NCBI GenBank assembly: GCA_030682135.1
Contig: JAUXQT010000053.1
Coordinates: 108,832-172,831 of the forward strand
DNA from: Nitrospirota bacterium
GTDB lineage: Bacteria > Nitrospirota > Nitrospiria > Nitrospirales > Nitrospiraceae
Length of the DNA: 64,000 bases
Reading direction: 5' to 3'
Below are positions 47,684 to 57,658 of the stretch, one piece after another (within the stretch, counting starts at the first letter, position 1; every line of letters starts with the position of its first letter). Made by a program: the position numbers and the translations under genes. Below the pieces are notes generated by a model. The model did not search any database and was not told the DNA's origin. It was given only the letters and a program-made list of their open reading frames with translations.

Positions 47684-49515
47684 GCCGGCTGATTGATGTG
47701 CTGGACTGGCAGCCTGACAACAAAACGGCTGCCGGTCGGGGCATTGGCTTCGACCCATACCCGCCCTCCCAACCCCTCGACGATATGTTTCACGATTGCC
47801 AGGCCAAGGCCCGTGCCTCCCATTTCGCGCGAGCGCGCTTTATCCACTCGGTAGAATCGTTCGAAGACGCGGGGGCGATCCTGTTCAGGAATGCCGAGTC
47901 CTGTATCGGTCACGCTCAGCTCCAGGGCTGTGACAATCGTGGGCCGTTCGAGATCGTCAGCAACCGGGTGAGCCGCCACGGTAATGGTCCCGTTCCCGGG
48001 GGTATATTTGACCGCGTTATCGAGCAAGTTCGACAGGACTTGCATCAGCCGGTCTTCATCGCCGAGCACAGCTGGCAGATCCCGGGCGACGAAGGAGAGG
48101 AGCCGGTGCCCCTTCTTGTCCGCTAACGGCTTGATCATGGCCAGCGTCCGTTCAATGACCCGCTGGACCTGTAATGGTTCTCGTTTGAAGAGAATCTGTC
48201 CCGATTCGATCTTCGAGAGCTGGAGGAGGTCTTCCAGGATCAGGTTCAGCCGGTCGCTTTGTTTGAGAATAATCTCGAGAAATTTCGTGCTGGTCCCAGG
48301 ATCGTCTTTGGCCCCGTCGAGTAAGGCTTCGATATAGCCCTTGATCGACGTGAGCGGAGTCCGTAACTCGTGGGACACGTTTGCGACGAAATCTTTTCGG
48401 ATATTCTCCAGGCGCCGCAATTCGGTAATGTCGTGAAAGACCAGCACGGCGCAGGCTTCGTTTTCACGGTCGCAGGCCGTGACCGAGGCCTCGATATGGA
48501 GACAGCGGCCGATGGGCTGTAACAGGATTTCATCTTCCTCGTTGACGCGATTCGTCAAGACCGTTGAGACGAGTGTGTCCAATTGCGGATGGCGGAAGAC
48601 CTCGGAGCAATGGTGCCCCCGTGCATCCATTCGACTGACGTCGAACATCCTCTCCAGCGCCGGATTGACTTGCAGGACGCGGCCTCGGCAGTCCAGCACC
48701 ATGACTCCTTCGACCATCGAGGTCAGCATGGCTAAGAGCTGGGCCCGGTCTTCGGACAGCTCGTCGATCTTGCCTCGCAGTTGGTCCGTCATCTGGTTGA
48801 GCGTGTCGGCGAGGAGGCCGACTTCATCCCGTGATCCCGTCCTGATGCGGACGGTGTGGTCACCATTGGCGAGCCGCCGCGCGGCGATCGCAATATCGGA
48901 CAGGGGTTTTGTGATGCTGCGCGCAAGCCATACACTCAGCGCGACGGCAACTAAGAAGGCTATGCCAAAGGCCAGGGCCAAGTTCCGGTGTAACTTGGCC
49001 ACCTCATGATCGAAGGTGGTCATTGGTAGGCCCAGCCGTAAGAATCCGGAAGGTTTCGTCCGGTTTGCGTTGCCGATGCCGACGGCCAGGTACAGGGTGC
49101 GTTCACCGGTGGTGTGACTTGTGCGCAGATCCGTTCCCCGTCCGGTGGCCACAGCTTGCTGAATTTCAGGGCGCGCGAGATGGTTTTCCACCGTCGAGAG
49201 GTTATTGTCCGATACGGCGCTGTCGGCCAGCACCAGGCCATCCAGCGCGACGACGGTTACGCGGGCGAAGGCCCGTGCACCGAGATCCCGAACGGCTGTC
49301 TGTAATTGAGGGGTTGATGCCAGCGTCCCTGATTGTGTCAGGAACGGCTGCAGGCCATAGGCGACGAGGCCGGTTCGCGTTTCCAATATCTGGCCCGAGC
49401 GCGTGATCTCTTCTTGTTCAAGGGATCGAATCGCCAAGGTTCTGGCGATGAGCAGACCACAGATAAGGACCAGGAGCGTGCCGATCGTGACTTTCCAGCG
49501 GATAGAGAAGGTCAT
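47680..49515 (-). CDS. phoR: phosphate-type sensor histidine kinase PhoR-like
   Basis: A 611-residue sensor: N-terminal helix, periplasmic domain (about 30-180), second helix, HAMP (ITKPLSDIAIAARRLANGDHTVRI), PAS (about 265-380), HisKA (NVSHELRTPLTSIKGYIEAL) and ATPase (NLLDNAVKYT, DTGLGI, GGTGLGLAIVKH). Architecture and pairing with a PhoB-like regulator next to pit support phosphate sensing. ATG 49515 lacks a ribosome-binding site; a perfect hairpin sits just upstream. Confidence 0.88.
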   Translation of the reverse strand: MTFSIRWKVTIGTLLVLICGLLIARTLAIRSLEQEEITRSGQILETRTGLVAYGLQPFLTQSGTLASTPQLQTAVRDLGARAFARVTVVALDGLVLADSAVSDNNLSTVENHLARPEIQQAVATGRGTDLRTSHTTGERTLYLAVGIGNANRTKPSGFLRLGLPMTTFDHEVAKLHRNLALAFGIAFLVAVALSVWLARSITKPLSDIAIAARRLANGDHTVRIRTGSRDEVGLLADTLNQMTDQLRGKIDELSEDRAQLLAMLTSMVEGVMVLDCRGRVLQVNPALERMFDVSRMDARGHHCSEVFRHPQLDTLVSTVLTNRVNEEDEILLQPIGRCLHIEASVTACDRENEACAVLVFHDITELRRLENIRKDFVANVSHELRTPLTSIKGYIEALLDGAKDDPGTSTKFLEIILKQSDRLNLILEDLLQLSKIESGQILFKREPLQVQRVIERTLAMIKPLADKKGHRLLSFVARDLPAVLGDEDRLMQVLSNLLDNAVKYTPGNGTITVAAHPVADDLERPTIVTALELSVTDTGLGIPEQDRPRVFERFYRVDKARSREMGGTGLGLAIVKHIVEGLGGRVWVEANAPTGSRFVVRLPVQHINQPA

Positions 49516-49520
49516 GGGGA

Positions 49521-49546
49521 CAGTGATGAGTGATGACTCATCACTG
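49521..49546. repeat. palindrome in the phoB-phoR gap (site H)
   Basis: CAGTGATGAGT and ACTCATCACTG pair perfectly around GATG. It overlaps the phoB stop codon and is next to the phoR start, so it could affect coupling of the two genes. The bases follow the same GTGATGA pattern as site G. Confidence 0.8.
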
Positions 49547-50239
49547 CTCCTTTAGTTTGTAGCCCAGGGACTTGACCGACATAATCGCCTCGTTGAGCGA
49601 GGGGAGTTTTTGTTTGAGCCGCCGAATATGGACGTCGACCGTTCGTGTTGTGCCGTAGTAATCGTAGCCCCAGACGGTATTGAGCAGGATGTCTCGGGTC
49701 AGGACTCTGCCGGGATTGCGCAGGAGATGTTCGAGCAGGCCGAATTCTTTCGCCGTGAGCGGAACTTCTGTCTTGTTTACGGTGACTTCGTGTCGCGCGA
49801 GGTCCATCACCAGATCGCCGTACTGGTATCTGGCCGGGCTCTCGTCCGGTTTCCGGTCGAGCCGGCGAAGGAGGGCCTTGATACGGGCGACGAGGGTCTT
49901 CGGGCTGAAGGGTTTGGTCACGTAGTCGTCGGCCCCCAGCTCCAGCCCGACGACGGTATCCGATTCTTCGGCTTTGGCGGTCAACATGATGATGGGGAGC
50001 ATGGCGGTTTCCGGAGCCGACCGCAGCCGCTTGCAGACTTCAAGGCCGTCGATTTCAGGCAGCATCAAGTCGAGGACGACCAGGTCGGGCTTCTCTTGCT
50101 TCGCGTACTGAAGACCTTCCGTCCCGGTTGTGGCCGCAACCGTTCGAAAGCCCTCTTTCTCCAAATAGAGTTTGACCAGTTGGAGAATGTCGTGCTCATC
50201 TTCAACGATGAGTATTTTTTTGCTGGCAAGATTGGACAT
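49541..50239 (-). CDS. phoB: response regulator PhoB-like (OmpR family)
   Basis: A 232-residue regulator: receiver (KILIVEDEHDILQLVKLYLEKEGF, phospho-Asp in LVVLDLMLPEIDG, Lys in TKPFSPKTL) and winged-helix output domain (EVPLTAKEFGLLEHLLRNPGRVLTRD...RTVDVHIRRLKQKL). ATG 50239 (MSNLASKK) is preferred to the longer track start. It is upstream of phoR and near pit, fitting a Pho-type system; other OmpR-family roles are not excluded. Confidence 0.87.
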   Translation of the reverse strand: MSNLASKKILIVEDEHDILQLVKLYLEKEGFRTVAATTGTEGLQYAKQEKPDLVVLDLMLPEIDGLEVCKRLRSAPETAMLPIIMLTAKAEESDTVVGLELGADDYVTKPFSPKTLVARIKALLRRLDRKPDESPARYQYGDLVMDLARHEVTVNKTEVPLTAKEFGLLEHLLRNPGRVLTRDILLNTVWGYDYYGTTRTVDVHIRRLKQKLPSLNEAIMSVKSLGYKLKEQ

Positions 50240-50313
50240 CGTGACTCGCGTGAGCCTACGGGGGAGAAGGCATCGTGTCAAGCCGGGAGGAGAAGAGGGA
50301 GCGGGCCATTGGG

Positions 50314-50343
50314 TTGACGGAACCCGCTGTGCTGACGTAATGT
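50314..50343 (+). promoter_or_regulatory. possible promoter of ispH
   Basis: TTGACG, 18-bp spacer, TAATGT, about 70 bp before the ispH start in the divergent phoB-ispH gap. Confidence 0.4.
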
Positions 50344-50411
50344 GGACGGCATTCGTCCTCAAGTATATGGGCACGAATGTGGTCATGTACGTATGAAGGA
50401 AAGGTAGCCGT

Positions 50412-51365
50412 ATGAAGATCTATCTCACGAATCCACGAGGGTTTTGCGCCGGAGTCGACCGGGCGATCGATATCGTCGATCTCTCGCTCAAGAAGTATGG
50501 GGCGCCGATCTACGTGCGGCACGAAATCGTCCATAGCCGGCATGTCGTGAACTCGCTTCGCGACAAGGGCGCCGTGTTCGTGGAGGAATTGGGGGAAGTG
50601 CCGGAAGGTTCGGTGGTGATTTTCAGTGCCCACGGGGTTGCCAAGTCGGTCTGGGACGAAGCGAATCGGCGGGGATTGCATGTGATTGATGCGACCTGTC
50701 CGCTGGTCATCAAAGTGCATAACGAGGTCAATCGCGACTATACGCAGGGGTACGATCTCATTCTGATCGGCCATGCCGGCCACCCCGAAGTGATCGGGAC
50801 GCTCGGGCAGATTCCGGACAAGTTCCATCTGGTCTCCTCGGTAGAAGATGTCAAAAATCTGCAGGTCGATCAAGCGCACGATCTTTCGTACGTGACACAA
50901 ACGACGTTGAGCGTCGATGAATGCCGGGATATCGTCGGGGCGCTTCATGAGCGGTTCCCGCATATCAAGGGGCCTCACCAGGAAGATATCTGTTATGCGA
51001 CACAGAATCGGCAGAATGCGGTGAAGGAGCTGTCCTTGCTGGTGGATGTCATCCTGGTCATCGGTTCTCCCAATAGTTCGAATTCCAACCGGTTGCGAGA
51101 GCTGGGGGAGCGGTGCGGGATTGCGTCCTACCTGATCGATGCCGCCTCCGACATCAACCCTGAATGGCTGGCCAATGTGAAGGCGATCGGGATTACGGCT
51201 GGCGCCTCGGCTCCGGAGGTTCTGGTTGAAGAGGTCGTGACCTACCTCAAGACCTTTGGGCCTGCCGAAGTCGAAGATCTGACGGTGATCGAAGAGGACG
51301 TTGAGTTTCTCCTCCCTAAGGAACTGATTACCATCGAGTCTTCCAACAGATCTGTCGAGGCGTAG
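50412..51365 (+). CDS. ispH: 4-hydroxy-3-methylbut-2-enyl diphosphate reductase
   Basis: A 317-residue iron-sulfur enzyme of the last step of the MEP isoprenoid pathway. The three cluster cysteines are visible in [26 protein letters not shown] and [14 protein letters not shown] 50412 has GGAAAGG upstream. Together with dxs at the window end it shows the MEP route feeds the hopanoid genes in this segment. Confidence 0.95.
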   Translation: MKIYLTNPRGFCAGVDRAIDIVDLSLKKYGAPIYVRHEIVHSRHVVNSLRDKGAVFVEELGEVPEGSVVIFSAHGVAKSVWDEANRRGLHVIDATCPLVIKVHNEVNRDYTQGYDLILIGHAGHPEVIGTLGQIPDKFHLVSSVEDVKNLQVDQAHDLSYVTQTTLSVDECRDIVGALHERFPHIKGPHQEDICYATQNRQNAVKELSLLVDVILVIGSPNSSNSNRLRELGERCGIASYLIDAASDINPEWLANVKAIGITAGASAPEVLVEEVVTYLKTFGPAEVEDLTVIEEDVEFLLPKELITIESSNRSVEA

Positions 51366-51453
51366 GCGGGGTAATCGTTCTGCGGTCTTGTCGCGCCACT
51401 CCCTAAATATTGTAGGTCTCTCCAGTCAGTCCTACCACGGGCGGTGTTTCCCT

Positions 51454-51483
51454 TTGATTTTATCCGTTGGCCTGTGTTACAAA
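51454..51483 (+). promoter_or_regulatory. possible promoter of smc
   Basis: TTGATT, 18-bp spacer, TACAAA, about 57 bp before the smc start codon. Confidence 0.45.
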
Positions 51484-51539
51484 TCCGGGCATTCTTTCCC
51501 TGTGAGTTTTCTCGATACACGCTAGCGAAGGAGTCGCCG

Positions 51540-54500
51540 ATGTATTTGAAATCCCTTGAAATGGCGGGGTTTAAGTCGTTCGCGGAGGCCCGGATCGAAT
51601 TTCCCGATGGCGTCACGGCCATTGTGGGGCCCAACGGAAGCGGAAAGAGTAATGTCGTCGATGCGATTCTCTGGGTACTCGGGGAACAGAGCACGAAGGC
51701 TCTGCGCAGCGAGAAGATGGAAGATGTGATTTTTAACGGGACCGAGATGCGCAAGCCTCTTGGCCTGGCCGAAGTATCGCTCGTCATCAGTGGCCTGGAT
51801 CGGATCAATGTGGATCCCTTGTCCGGGCTTTCCAGCCAGCTATCTGAATATCAGGAACTCATGATCACGCGCCGCCTGTACCGCAATGGCGACAGTGAAT
51901 ATCTCATCAATAAAACCGTCTGCCGGTTGAAGGATGTTCGGAGCATTCTGCTTGATACCAGGGCCGGAACCAAAGGTCACACGGTGATCGCCCAGGGGCA
52001 GATCGATCAGATTCTCAACGCCTCACCGCAAGATCGGCGCGAGTTGATCGAGGAAACCGCCGGGATCGTTCGGTATAAAAAACAGAAGGCCGAAGCGTTA
52101 CGCAAGTTGGATGCGACACAGCAGAATCTCTTGCGCGTGCGGGACATTATTGCCGAAGTGAAGAAACAGTTGAACTCGCTCGAGCGTCAAGCCCGGCAGG
52201 CACGGTCCTATCAGACGCTGCATCAGGAGGCAAAATCGCTGGAGATTCAGCTGCTTACGAATGAGTATCGCGTGCTTCGAACGACCATCGCGGAAGTCGA
52301 GGCGGAGCTGCAACAGCTGGGGGATCGCGAGTCCGAACAGGCTGCAGGCTTGGCACGTTTGAGCACAGAGCTTGAGCAGATCAAATTTGCGATGGCCACG
52401 GCGAGCGAGGCGATCGGGCAGCGGCGCGAGGAACTGTCGAAAGTTGAGCAGCAACAGGCGCAGGCCTTGACGGCCGCAGAAGTCGAGCGTAATCGCGGTG
52501 AGCTCTATGTGCAGCAGCAGAGCCAGGGAGGGCAGGAGCTCGAGCGCCTTACCCAGGAGCAAGCGCAGGGGACGGCGGAAATTGCGGCTCTGGAGGGTAT
52601 GCTGGTCGCGCTCGAACGTGAATGTACGGAGCGTGAGCAGGCCTTCGCGGCACTTGAGCAGGAGATGAAGGAGCTGGTCCATCAGCGCACTGCGGCCCTG
52701 GCAGAGGAAGAGCGAGGGCGCCGGGACGTCCTGAACCTGGCGGTATTGGTCGCCAATACCGAGCAGACACTGGTTCAATTGGCTGCTCGCATTCAAGAGG
52801 CGACGGATCGTGAGGTCCGTTTGGCCCGCGAGCGGGAAGATTTTCAACTGCAGCATGTCACGACAACGGACAAGCGTGAGGCGCTCAAGCAGGCCTGCCA
52901 GGAAGCAGAGCAGTTGGTGGCCGATCTGCGTAGGCAGAAGCAGGGTGTCGAAGCGGAAAGCGAGCGTGTCGCAGCCGAATTGGTCGAGGTCGATCAGTTG
53001 GTCCTTCGTCAGTCGGAAGAGTTGGCGGCGGTGGATTCTCATCTCCGGGCGTTGGAAGGTGTGCTGCAGGAAGATATGGGTTATGGGCGGCGCGGCGATG
53101 AAGAATCGACGGCGCTCAAAGCTTGCAGCGGAGTCCGCGATGCCATTGCCGAGTGGTTGGCTGTGCCTGCCGGATGGGATCGGGCTGTGGAAGCGATTTT
53201 AGGCGAGCGGGTCAGGGGCTGGTTCGTCGATAGTCCCGCCGCCGCTTGTGACGCGATCGAATTTCTCAAGGGGAAAGATCTCGGGCGGGGCACATTCATT
53301 CCTCAGCATCCTCGATGGACAGCTCGGGAAGCAGGGGCTCAAGAATGGTGGGCCGCGGTGCAGGGTCAGCCCGGTGTGGTGGGCCGTGCAGTCGATTTAA
53401 TCCCTGTCCAGGGCGAGCGTGAAGCGGCTCGCAACTATCTCTTCGACCGGATCGTATTTATCGAAACCCTCCAGGATGCGACGTCATTGTGGTCTCAGTT
53501 ATCCATCGGGGCTCCCGATGGACCGGTTCTCGTTACCCGTGCCGGGGAAATTTTGGATGCGGCCGGGACGATCACCGGTGGACAGGTCAGTGCGACGGGC
53601 GGTGTGCTGCAACGGCGGCGAGAGGTCTTGCAGCTGGATGCGCAGCGTCTGTCGCTGACGGGCTCTGTCGACGAGGGCAAGCAGCGGCGGGAGCGATTGC
53701 TGGCGCAGGGGCAGGAGTTGCGCGAACAGGGCCGGCAACTCGTCGAGTCGCTTCGCGATGCAGAAATGCGCGGGCTCTCCTTGCAAAAAGATGAAGCAGG
53801 GCTTCAGCACGTGTTGGGCAATCTCTCCCAGCGAATCGATACGCTGATGAGTGATGCACAGCGCGGTTCGGCGGAGGTGGAGCGGCTCATGCATGACACG
53901 CGTTCCACCGAAGCACAACTCGCACAGTGGGTGGCAGAGAAGGCCGGCCAGGAAGTCGGACTCAGTCGCGTGCGTGAACGGGTGGGACAGATCGATCAGG
54001 ACAAGCAGGGGCTTCAGGAGCGATTCACCGAGGCGCAGTTGGTTGCGCAGGATCTGAGGACGACTCGCGAGCACCATCGGCGCGATCTCCTACGGATCGA
54101 GCAGGAGCAACAGGCCGCGATCGCACGGATCGAGATCGTGACGCGCCATGTCGAAGGGCTGACGGTCTCGATCGAGCAGAGCCGGGCTGAACGGGAACAT
54201 CAAGAAACACGTTGTCGTGAGTTCGGCGAATTGGCCGCCCAGGTGAAGGCCCAGTTGGTCGAATTGCAAGAATCTCAGGCGCAGGATATGGCGGCGGCCC
54301 AGCAGCTCGATGCCGGGTTGGAGGAGGTTCGCCGTGCGGTGTCGTCTCTTCGTGAGTCCCGTTTGGCGGTGGAGGTCAAGAAAGCAGAAGTCCGGATGCA
54401 ATTGGGGACGGTCGAGTCTACGCTCGCTGGTACGTACCAGGTCGATCTCGCGACGCTGCTCGATGCGCCGGTTGGGGAGATGACGGCCGAACAGCTGTCG

Positions 54501-55226
54501 CTTGGCGAGGCGCCGATTCCGGAAGACCGTTCAGCCGTGAATGAGATGGCGATGAGGGAGCAACTGCAGAAACTTCGCGAGAAACTCGATCGCCTGGGGC
54601 CGATTAATCTGGCCGCGATTCAGGAGCATCAAGAATTGGATCAGCGGTATCAATTTCTCACGACGCAGGAACAAGATCTCTCCACCTCCATCGGCTCGCT
54701 CAAGGAAATCATTCAGCGGATCAACCTCACCACGAAGGATATGTTTGCCAGCACCTTTGCCGAGCTCCAGCAGAAATTCAGCGAAGTGTTCGTGAAGTTC
54801 TTTCCCGGGGGCCGGGCCGAGCTGCAATTGGTCGAGGTCCCGGCGGATGAGACGACAGAGAACCGTGGGCAACAGGATCCCGGCGTCGACATCGTGGTGC
54901 AACCGCCGGGAAAACGCCTGAAGAGTATGACCATGCTCTCGGGTGGTGAGAAGACCTTGACGGCGATGGCTTTGCTCTTCGCAAGTTTTCTGATCAGACC
55001 GACGCCGTTCTGTATTCTGGACGAAATCGACGCACCGCTGGACGAAGAGAACATCGGGCGCTTTACCAGCGTCTTGCGGGAACTCTCCGCGAGTGCACAG
55101 TTCATGGTCATCACGCACAACAAGCGGACGATGGCCATTGCAGACTCCTTGTTTGGAGTCACGATGGAAGAACCGGGCATTTCGAAAATCGTGTCGGTGA
55201 GACTGGGGAACTTGCAGCCGGTCTAA
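51540..55226 (+). CDS. smc: chromosome partition protein SMC
   Basis: A 1228-residue SMC: Walker A GPNGSGKSN near residue 32 behind MYLKSLEMAGFKSFAEARIEFPDG, a long coiled coil, a hinge (about residues 510-680, with GYGRRGDEES...GERVRGWFVD and GTITGGQ), a second coil, then LSGGEKTLTAMALLFASF and FCILDEIDAPLDEENIGRF. It organises and segregates the chromosome with ScpAB. ATG 51540 has AAGGAG upstream; the track ORF includes 32 non-native codons. Size is normal. Confidence 0.95.
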   Translation: MYLKSLEMAGFKSFAEARIEFPDGVTAIVGPNGSGKSNVVDAILWVLGEQSTKALRSEKMEDVIFNGTEMRKPLGLAEVSLVISGLDRINVDPLSGLSSQLSEYQELMITRRLYRNGDSEYLINKTVCRLKDVRSILLDTRAGTKGHTVIAQGQIDQILNASPQDRRELIEETAGIVRYKKQKAEALRKLDATQQNLLRVRDIIAEVKKQLNSLERQARQARSYQTLHQEAKSLEIQLLTNEYRVLRTTIAEVEAELQQLGDRESEQAAGLARLSTELEQIKFAMATASEAIGQRREELSKVEQQQAQALTAAEVERNRGELYVQQQSQGGQELERLTQEQAQGTAEIAALEGMLVALERECTEREQAFAALEQEMKELVHQRTAALAEEERGRRDVLNLAVLVANTEQTLVQLAARIQEATDREVRLAREREDFQLQHVTTTDKREALKQACQEAEQLVADLRRQKQGVEAESERVAAELVEVDQLVLRQSEELAAVDSHLRALEGVLQEDMGYGRRGDEESTALKACSGVRDAIAEWLAVPAGWDRAVEAILGERVRGWFVDSPAAACDAIEFLKGKDLGRGTFIPQHPRWTAREAGAQEWWAAVQGQPGVVGRAVDLIPVQGEREAARNYLFDRIVFIETLQDATSLWSQLSIGAPDGPVLVTRAGEILDAAGTITGGQVSATGGVLQRRREVLQLDAQRLSLTGSVDEGKQRRERLLAQGQELREQGRQLVESLRDAEMRGLSLQKDEAGLQHVLGNLSQRIDTLMSDAQRGSAEVERLMHDTRSTEAQLAQWVAEKAGQEVGLSRVRERVGQIDQDKQGLQERFTEAQLVAQDLRTTREHHRRDLLRIEQEQQAAIARIEIVTRHVEGLTVSIEQSRAEREHQETRCREFGELAAQVKAQLVELQESQAQDMAAAQQLDAGLEEVRRAVSSLRESRLAVEVKKAEVRMQLGTVESTLAGTYQVDLATLLDAPVGEMTAEQLSLGEAPIPEDRSAVNEMAMREQLQKLREKLDRLGPINLAAIQEHQELDQRYQFLTTQEQDLSTSIGSLKEIIQRINLTTKDMFASTFAELQQKFSEVFVKFFPGGRAELQLVEVPADETTENRGQQDPGVDIVVQPPGKRLKSMTMLSGGEKTLTAMALLFASFLIRPTPFCILDEIDAPLDEENIGRFTSVLRELSASAQFMVITHNKRTMAIADSLFGVTMEEPGISKIVSVRLGNLQPV

Positions 55227-55282
55227 GCAGAACGAAGTAGCTAAAACATGCGTACTTCAGAGGACTTCCGCCTCTCTGTTTC

Positions 55283-55311
55283 TTGACTCGGGGTAGGGTG
55301 TCTGTTATATA
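55283..55311 (+). promoter_or_regulatory. promoter of the hopanoid/Mla operon
   Basis: TTGACT (55283-55288), 17-bp spacer, TATATA (55306-55311). The ~110-nt leader before the shc ATG contains a small inverted repeat (ACTACG...CGTAGT). Confidence 0.6.
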
Positions 55312-55425
55312 CCCACAACGGGTAGTACTACGGGCATACGGCTCGTAGTTCGAGCTCATACGGGGACGACGCGAGTCATTCGTCTAGTCCCATCCACCCG
55401 CAGCTTTCCACAGAACAATATTATA

Positions 55426-57606
55426 ATGAATCTGATTCGAGCGTTTCTGGATCGTCTATCGGATAGTCTCTTCGTCTCCGTGCCGGAGAAGTTGGGGTTG
55501 GCGACTGAGTTGTCCAAGGCTCCACCGCTGCGTCTGGTGTCGGATAAGCCCATGATTTCCACAGCAATCGATCCTGCGATGCGGCGCCCACCCAGCCATT
55601 CCGTAAGCCCAGTGGATGCGCTTGACGACGCGGTTCGGCGTAGTCAAGCCTGGTTTTTATCCAAACAAGATGCGTCAGAGGGATACTGGGTTGCGGAGCT
55701 TGAAGCCGATACGACCTTGACCTCTGAGTACATCATGTTGCGGCGGTTTCTTGATCGGGTCGATCCGGAACGCGAGCGCAAGGCGGTGCGTTACCTCCGC
55801 TCCATGCAATTGCCCGATGGCGGCTGGCCGATTTTCTACGGTGGCCCTTCGGAGATCAGCGCCTCGGTCAAAGCCTATTTCGCCTTGAAGTTGAGCGGTA
55901 TTTCAGCCGACGAGCCCTACATGCTCCGCGCCCGCGACTGTATTCATGCCAAGGGCGGTGTGGTCTGTGCGAATGTCTTCACGAAAATCACTCTGGCTTT
56001 GTTCGAGCAGTACGATTGGGAAGGCCTTCCGAGTATGCCGCCGGAGATCATGCTCCTGCCGAAGCGGTTCTACTTCAGCATTTATGCGATTTCCTATTGG
56101 TCGCGTGCCGTCCTGATTCCCCTGTTGGTGGTGTTTGCGAATCAGCCTGTTTGCCGTATTCCCAAAGAGCAGGGGATCGACGAACTCTATGTTTTCCCGA
56201 GGGCGGAGATTCGCTATCGCGACGTCCCACCGTTCAACAAGGATCAACGGTGGTTCACTCCGCATAATTTCTTCGTCCAATTGGACGGGGTGCTTAAGCT
56301 CTACGACCGGATGCCGCTGAGTTGGTTGCGCGAGAAGGCGTTGCATAAGGCGGCCACTTGGATGTTGGACCATATCAAGGGCAGTGGCGGGTTAGGGGCC
56401 ATCTATCCGGCCATGGCGAACTCGATCGTGGCGCTTCGCTGCCTCGGGTATCAGGTCGACGATCCTTTGGTCCGGAAGGCATTCCAGGAAATTGAATCGC
56501 TGGAAGTCTATAGCATCGTGTCGATCGGCGATCAGCGCGTCGAAGCCCTCCACCTCCAGCCTTGCCACTCTCCCATCTGGGACACGGCATTACTGATGAA
56601 TGCTTTTATTGAAACTGGCATGCCACAGGACCATCCCTCGCTCCAGAAAGCGGCTGCGTACTTGGCCTCCCGCCAGACAAAAACGGTTGGAGATTGGAAG
56701 TTCTCTGCCCCCAATGCAGAACCGGGAGGCTGGTATTTCCAGTTTGAAAACGAGCTCTATCCCGATGTGGATGATTCGGCCGTCGTGTTGATGGCGTTGT
56801 CGAAAGTTCGAATGGCTCAGACGTCTGAACTGCAAGAATCGATTCAGCGGGGAACGAATTGGGTGCTCGCCATGCAAGGGTCCGATGGCGGTTGGGGCGC
56901 ATACGACAAGGATAACAATCGTATCGTGTTCAACTATATCCCCTTTGCCGATCACCATGCCCTGCTCGATCCGAGCACGTCAGACCTGACGGGACGTTGC
57001 CTCGAGATGCTTGCCGCGCTGGGCTACGATCAGACACATCCAGCTGTGGGTCCGGCTCTCCGGTTTCTGAAGCGAGAGCAGGAAGCCGATGGCAGTTGGT
57101 ATGGCCGGTGGGGCGTCAATTACATCTATGGCACCTGGTCCGTTCTAGCAGGTCTGCGAGCGATCGGGGTGGATCTTTCGGAGCCCTATATTCAGCGTGC
57201 AGTGACCTGGCTTGAGTCGAAACAGAATCCAGATGGCGGCTGGGGTGAGTCTTGTCATTCGTATGGCGACGACCCTGCGTGGAGCGGGAAGGGAGACAGC
57301 ACCCCGTCTCAAACGGCTTGGGCCATCATGGGTCTGATGTCGGCCGGGATGACCGATGCCTTCAGCGTCGCTCGCGGCATCCAGTATTTGCTCCGCCATC
57401 AACTCAAGGATGGTTCATGGGAAGAGGTTCGCCATACAGGTACCGGTTTCCCCCGGGTGTTTTATCTCCGCTACCATTGGTACTGCCAATATTTCCCGCT
57501 GTGGGCCTTGGCCATGTACCGGAACTTACGGACGCGCGGACACATGCGGGCCGATGAAGTGCGCGAGCAGGTCTTGGCATCCGGGTGTCATCGAGCCGAC
57601 CGTTGA
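55426..57606 (+). CDS. shc: squalene-hopene cyclase
   Basis: A 726-residue class II terpene cyclase that folds squalene into hopene at the membrane. The catalytic acid motif is DVDDSA (DXDDT-type with Ser; near residue 446), and several QW-type repeats are present (LPDGGWPIFYGG, GSDGGWGAYDKDNN, NPDGGWGES). The N-terminal ~55 residues exceed the core; ATG 55426 has no ribosome-binding site and overlaps a TATAAT, so the true start may be later, for instance the Met at 55552. It opens a hopanoid/lipid-transport operon. Confidence 0.93.
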   Translation: MNLIRAFLDRLSDSLFVSVPEKLGLATELSKAPPLRLVSDKPMISTAIDPAMRRPPSHSVSPVDALDDAVRRSQAWFLSKQDASEGYWVAELEADTTLTSEYIMLRRFLDRVDPERERKAVRYLRSMQLPDGGWPIFYGGPSEISASVKAYFALKLSGISADEPYMLRARDCIHAKGGVVCANVFTKITLALFEQYDWEGLPSMPPEIMLLPKRFYFSIYAISYWSRAVLIPLLVVFANQPVCRIPKEQGIDELYVFPRAEIRYRDVPPFNKDQRWFTPHNFFVQLDGVLKLYDRMPLSWLREKALHKAATWMLDHIKGSGGLGAIYPAMANSIVALRCLGYQVDDPLVRKAFQEIESLEVYSIVSIGDQRVEALHLQPCHSPIWDTALLMNAFIETGMPQDHPSLQKAAAYLASRQTKTVGDWKFSAPNAEPGGWYFQFENELYPDVDDSAVVLMALSKVRMAQTSELQESIQRGTNWVLAMQGSDGGWGAYDKDNNRIVFNYIPFADHHALLDPSTSDLTGRCLEMLAALGYDQTHPAVGPALRFLKREQEADGSWYGRWGVNYIYGTWSVLAGLRAIGVDLSEPYIQRAVTWLESKQNPDGGWGESCHSYGDDPAWSGKGDSTPSQTAWAIMGLMSAGMTDAFSVARGIQYLLRHQLKDGSWEEVRHTGTGFPRVFYLRYHWYCQYFPLWALAMYRNLRTRGHMRADEVREQVLASGCHRADR

Positions 57607-57658
57607 TCGCTCCGCTGGCCTCCGCCCTGTCGCGGGGTCGCCTCGCTGAGGATCGTTG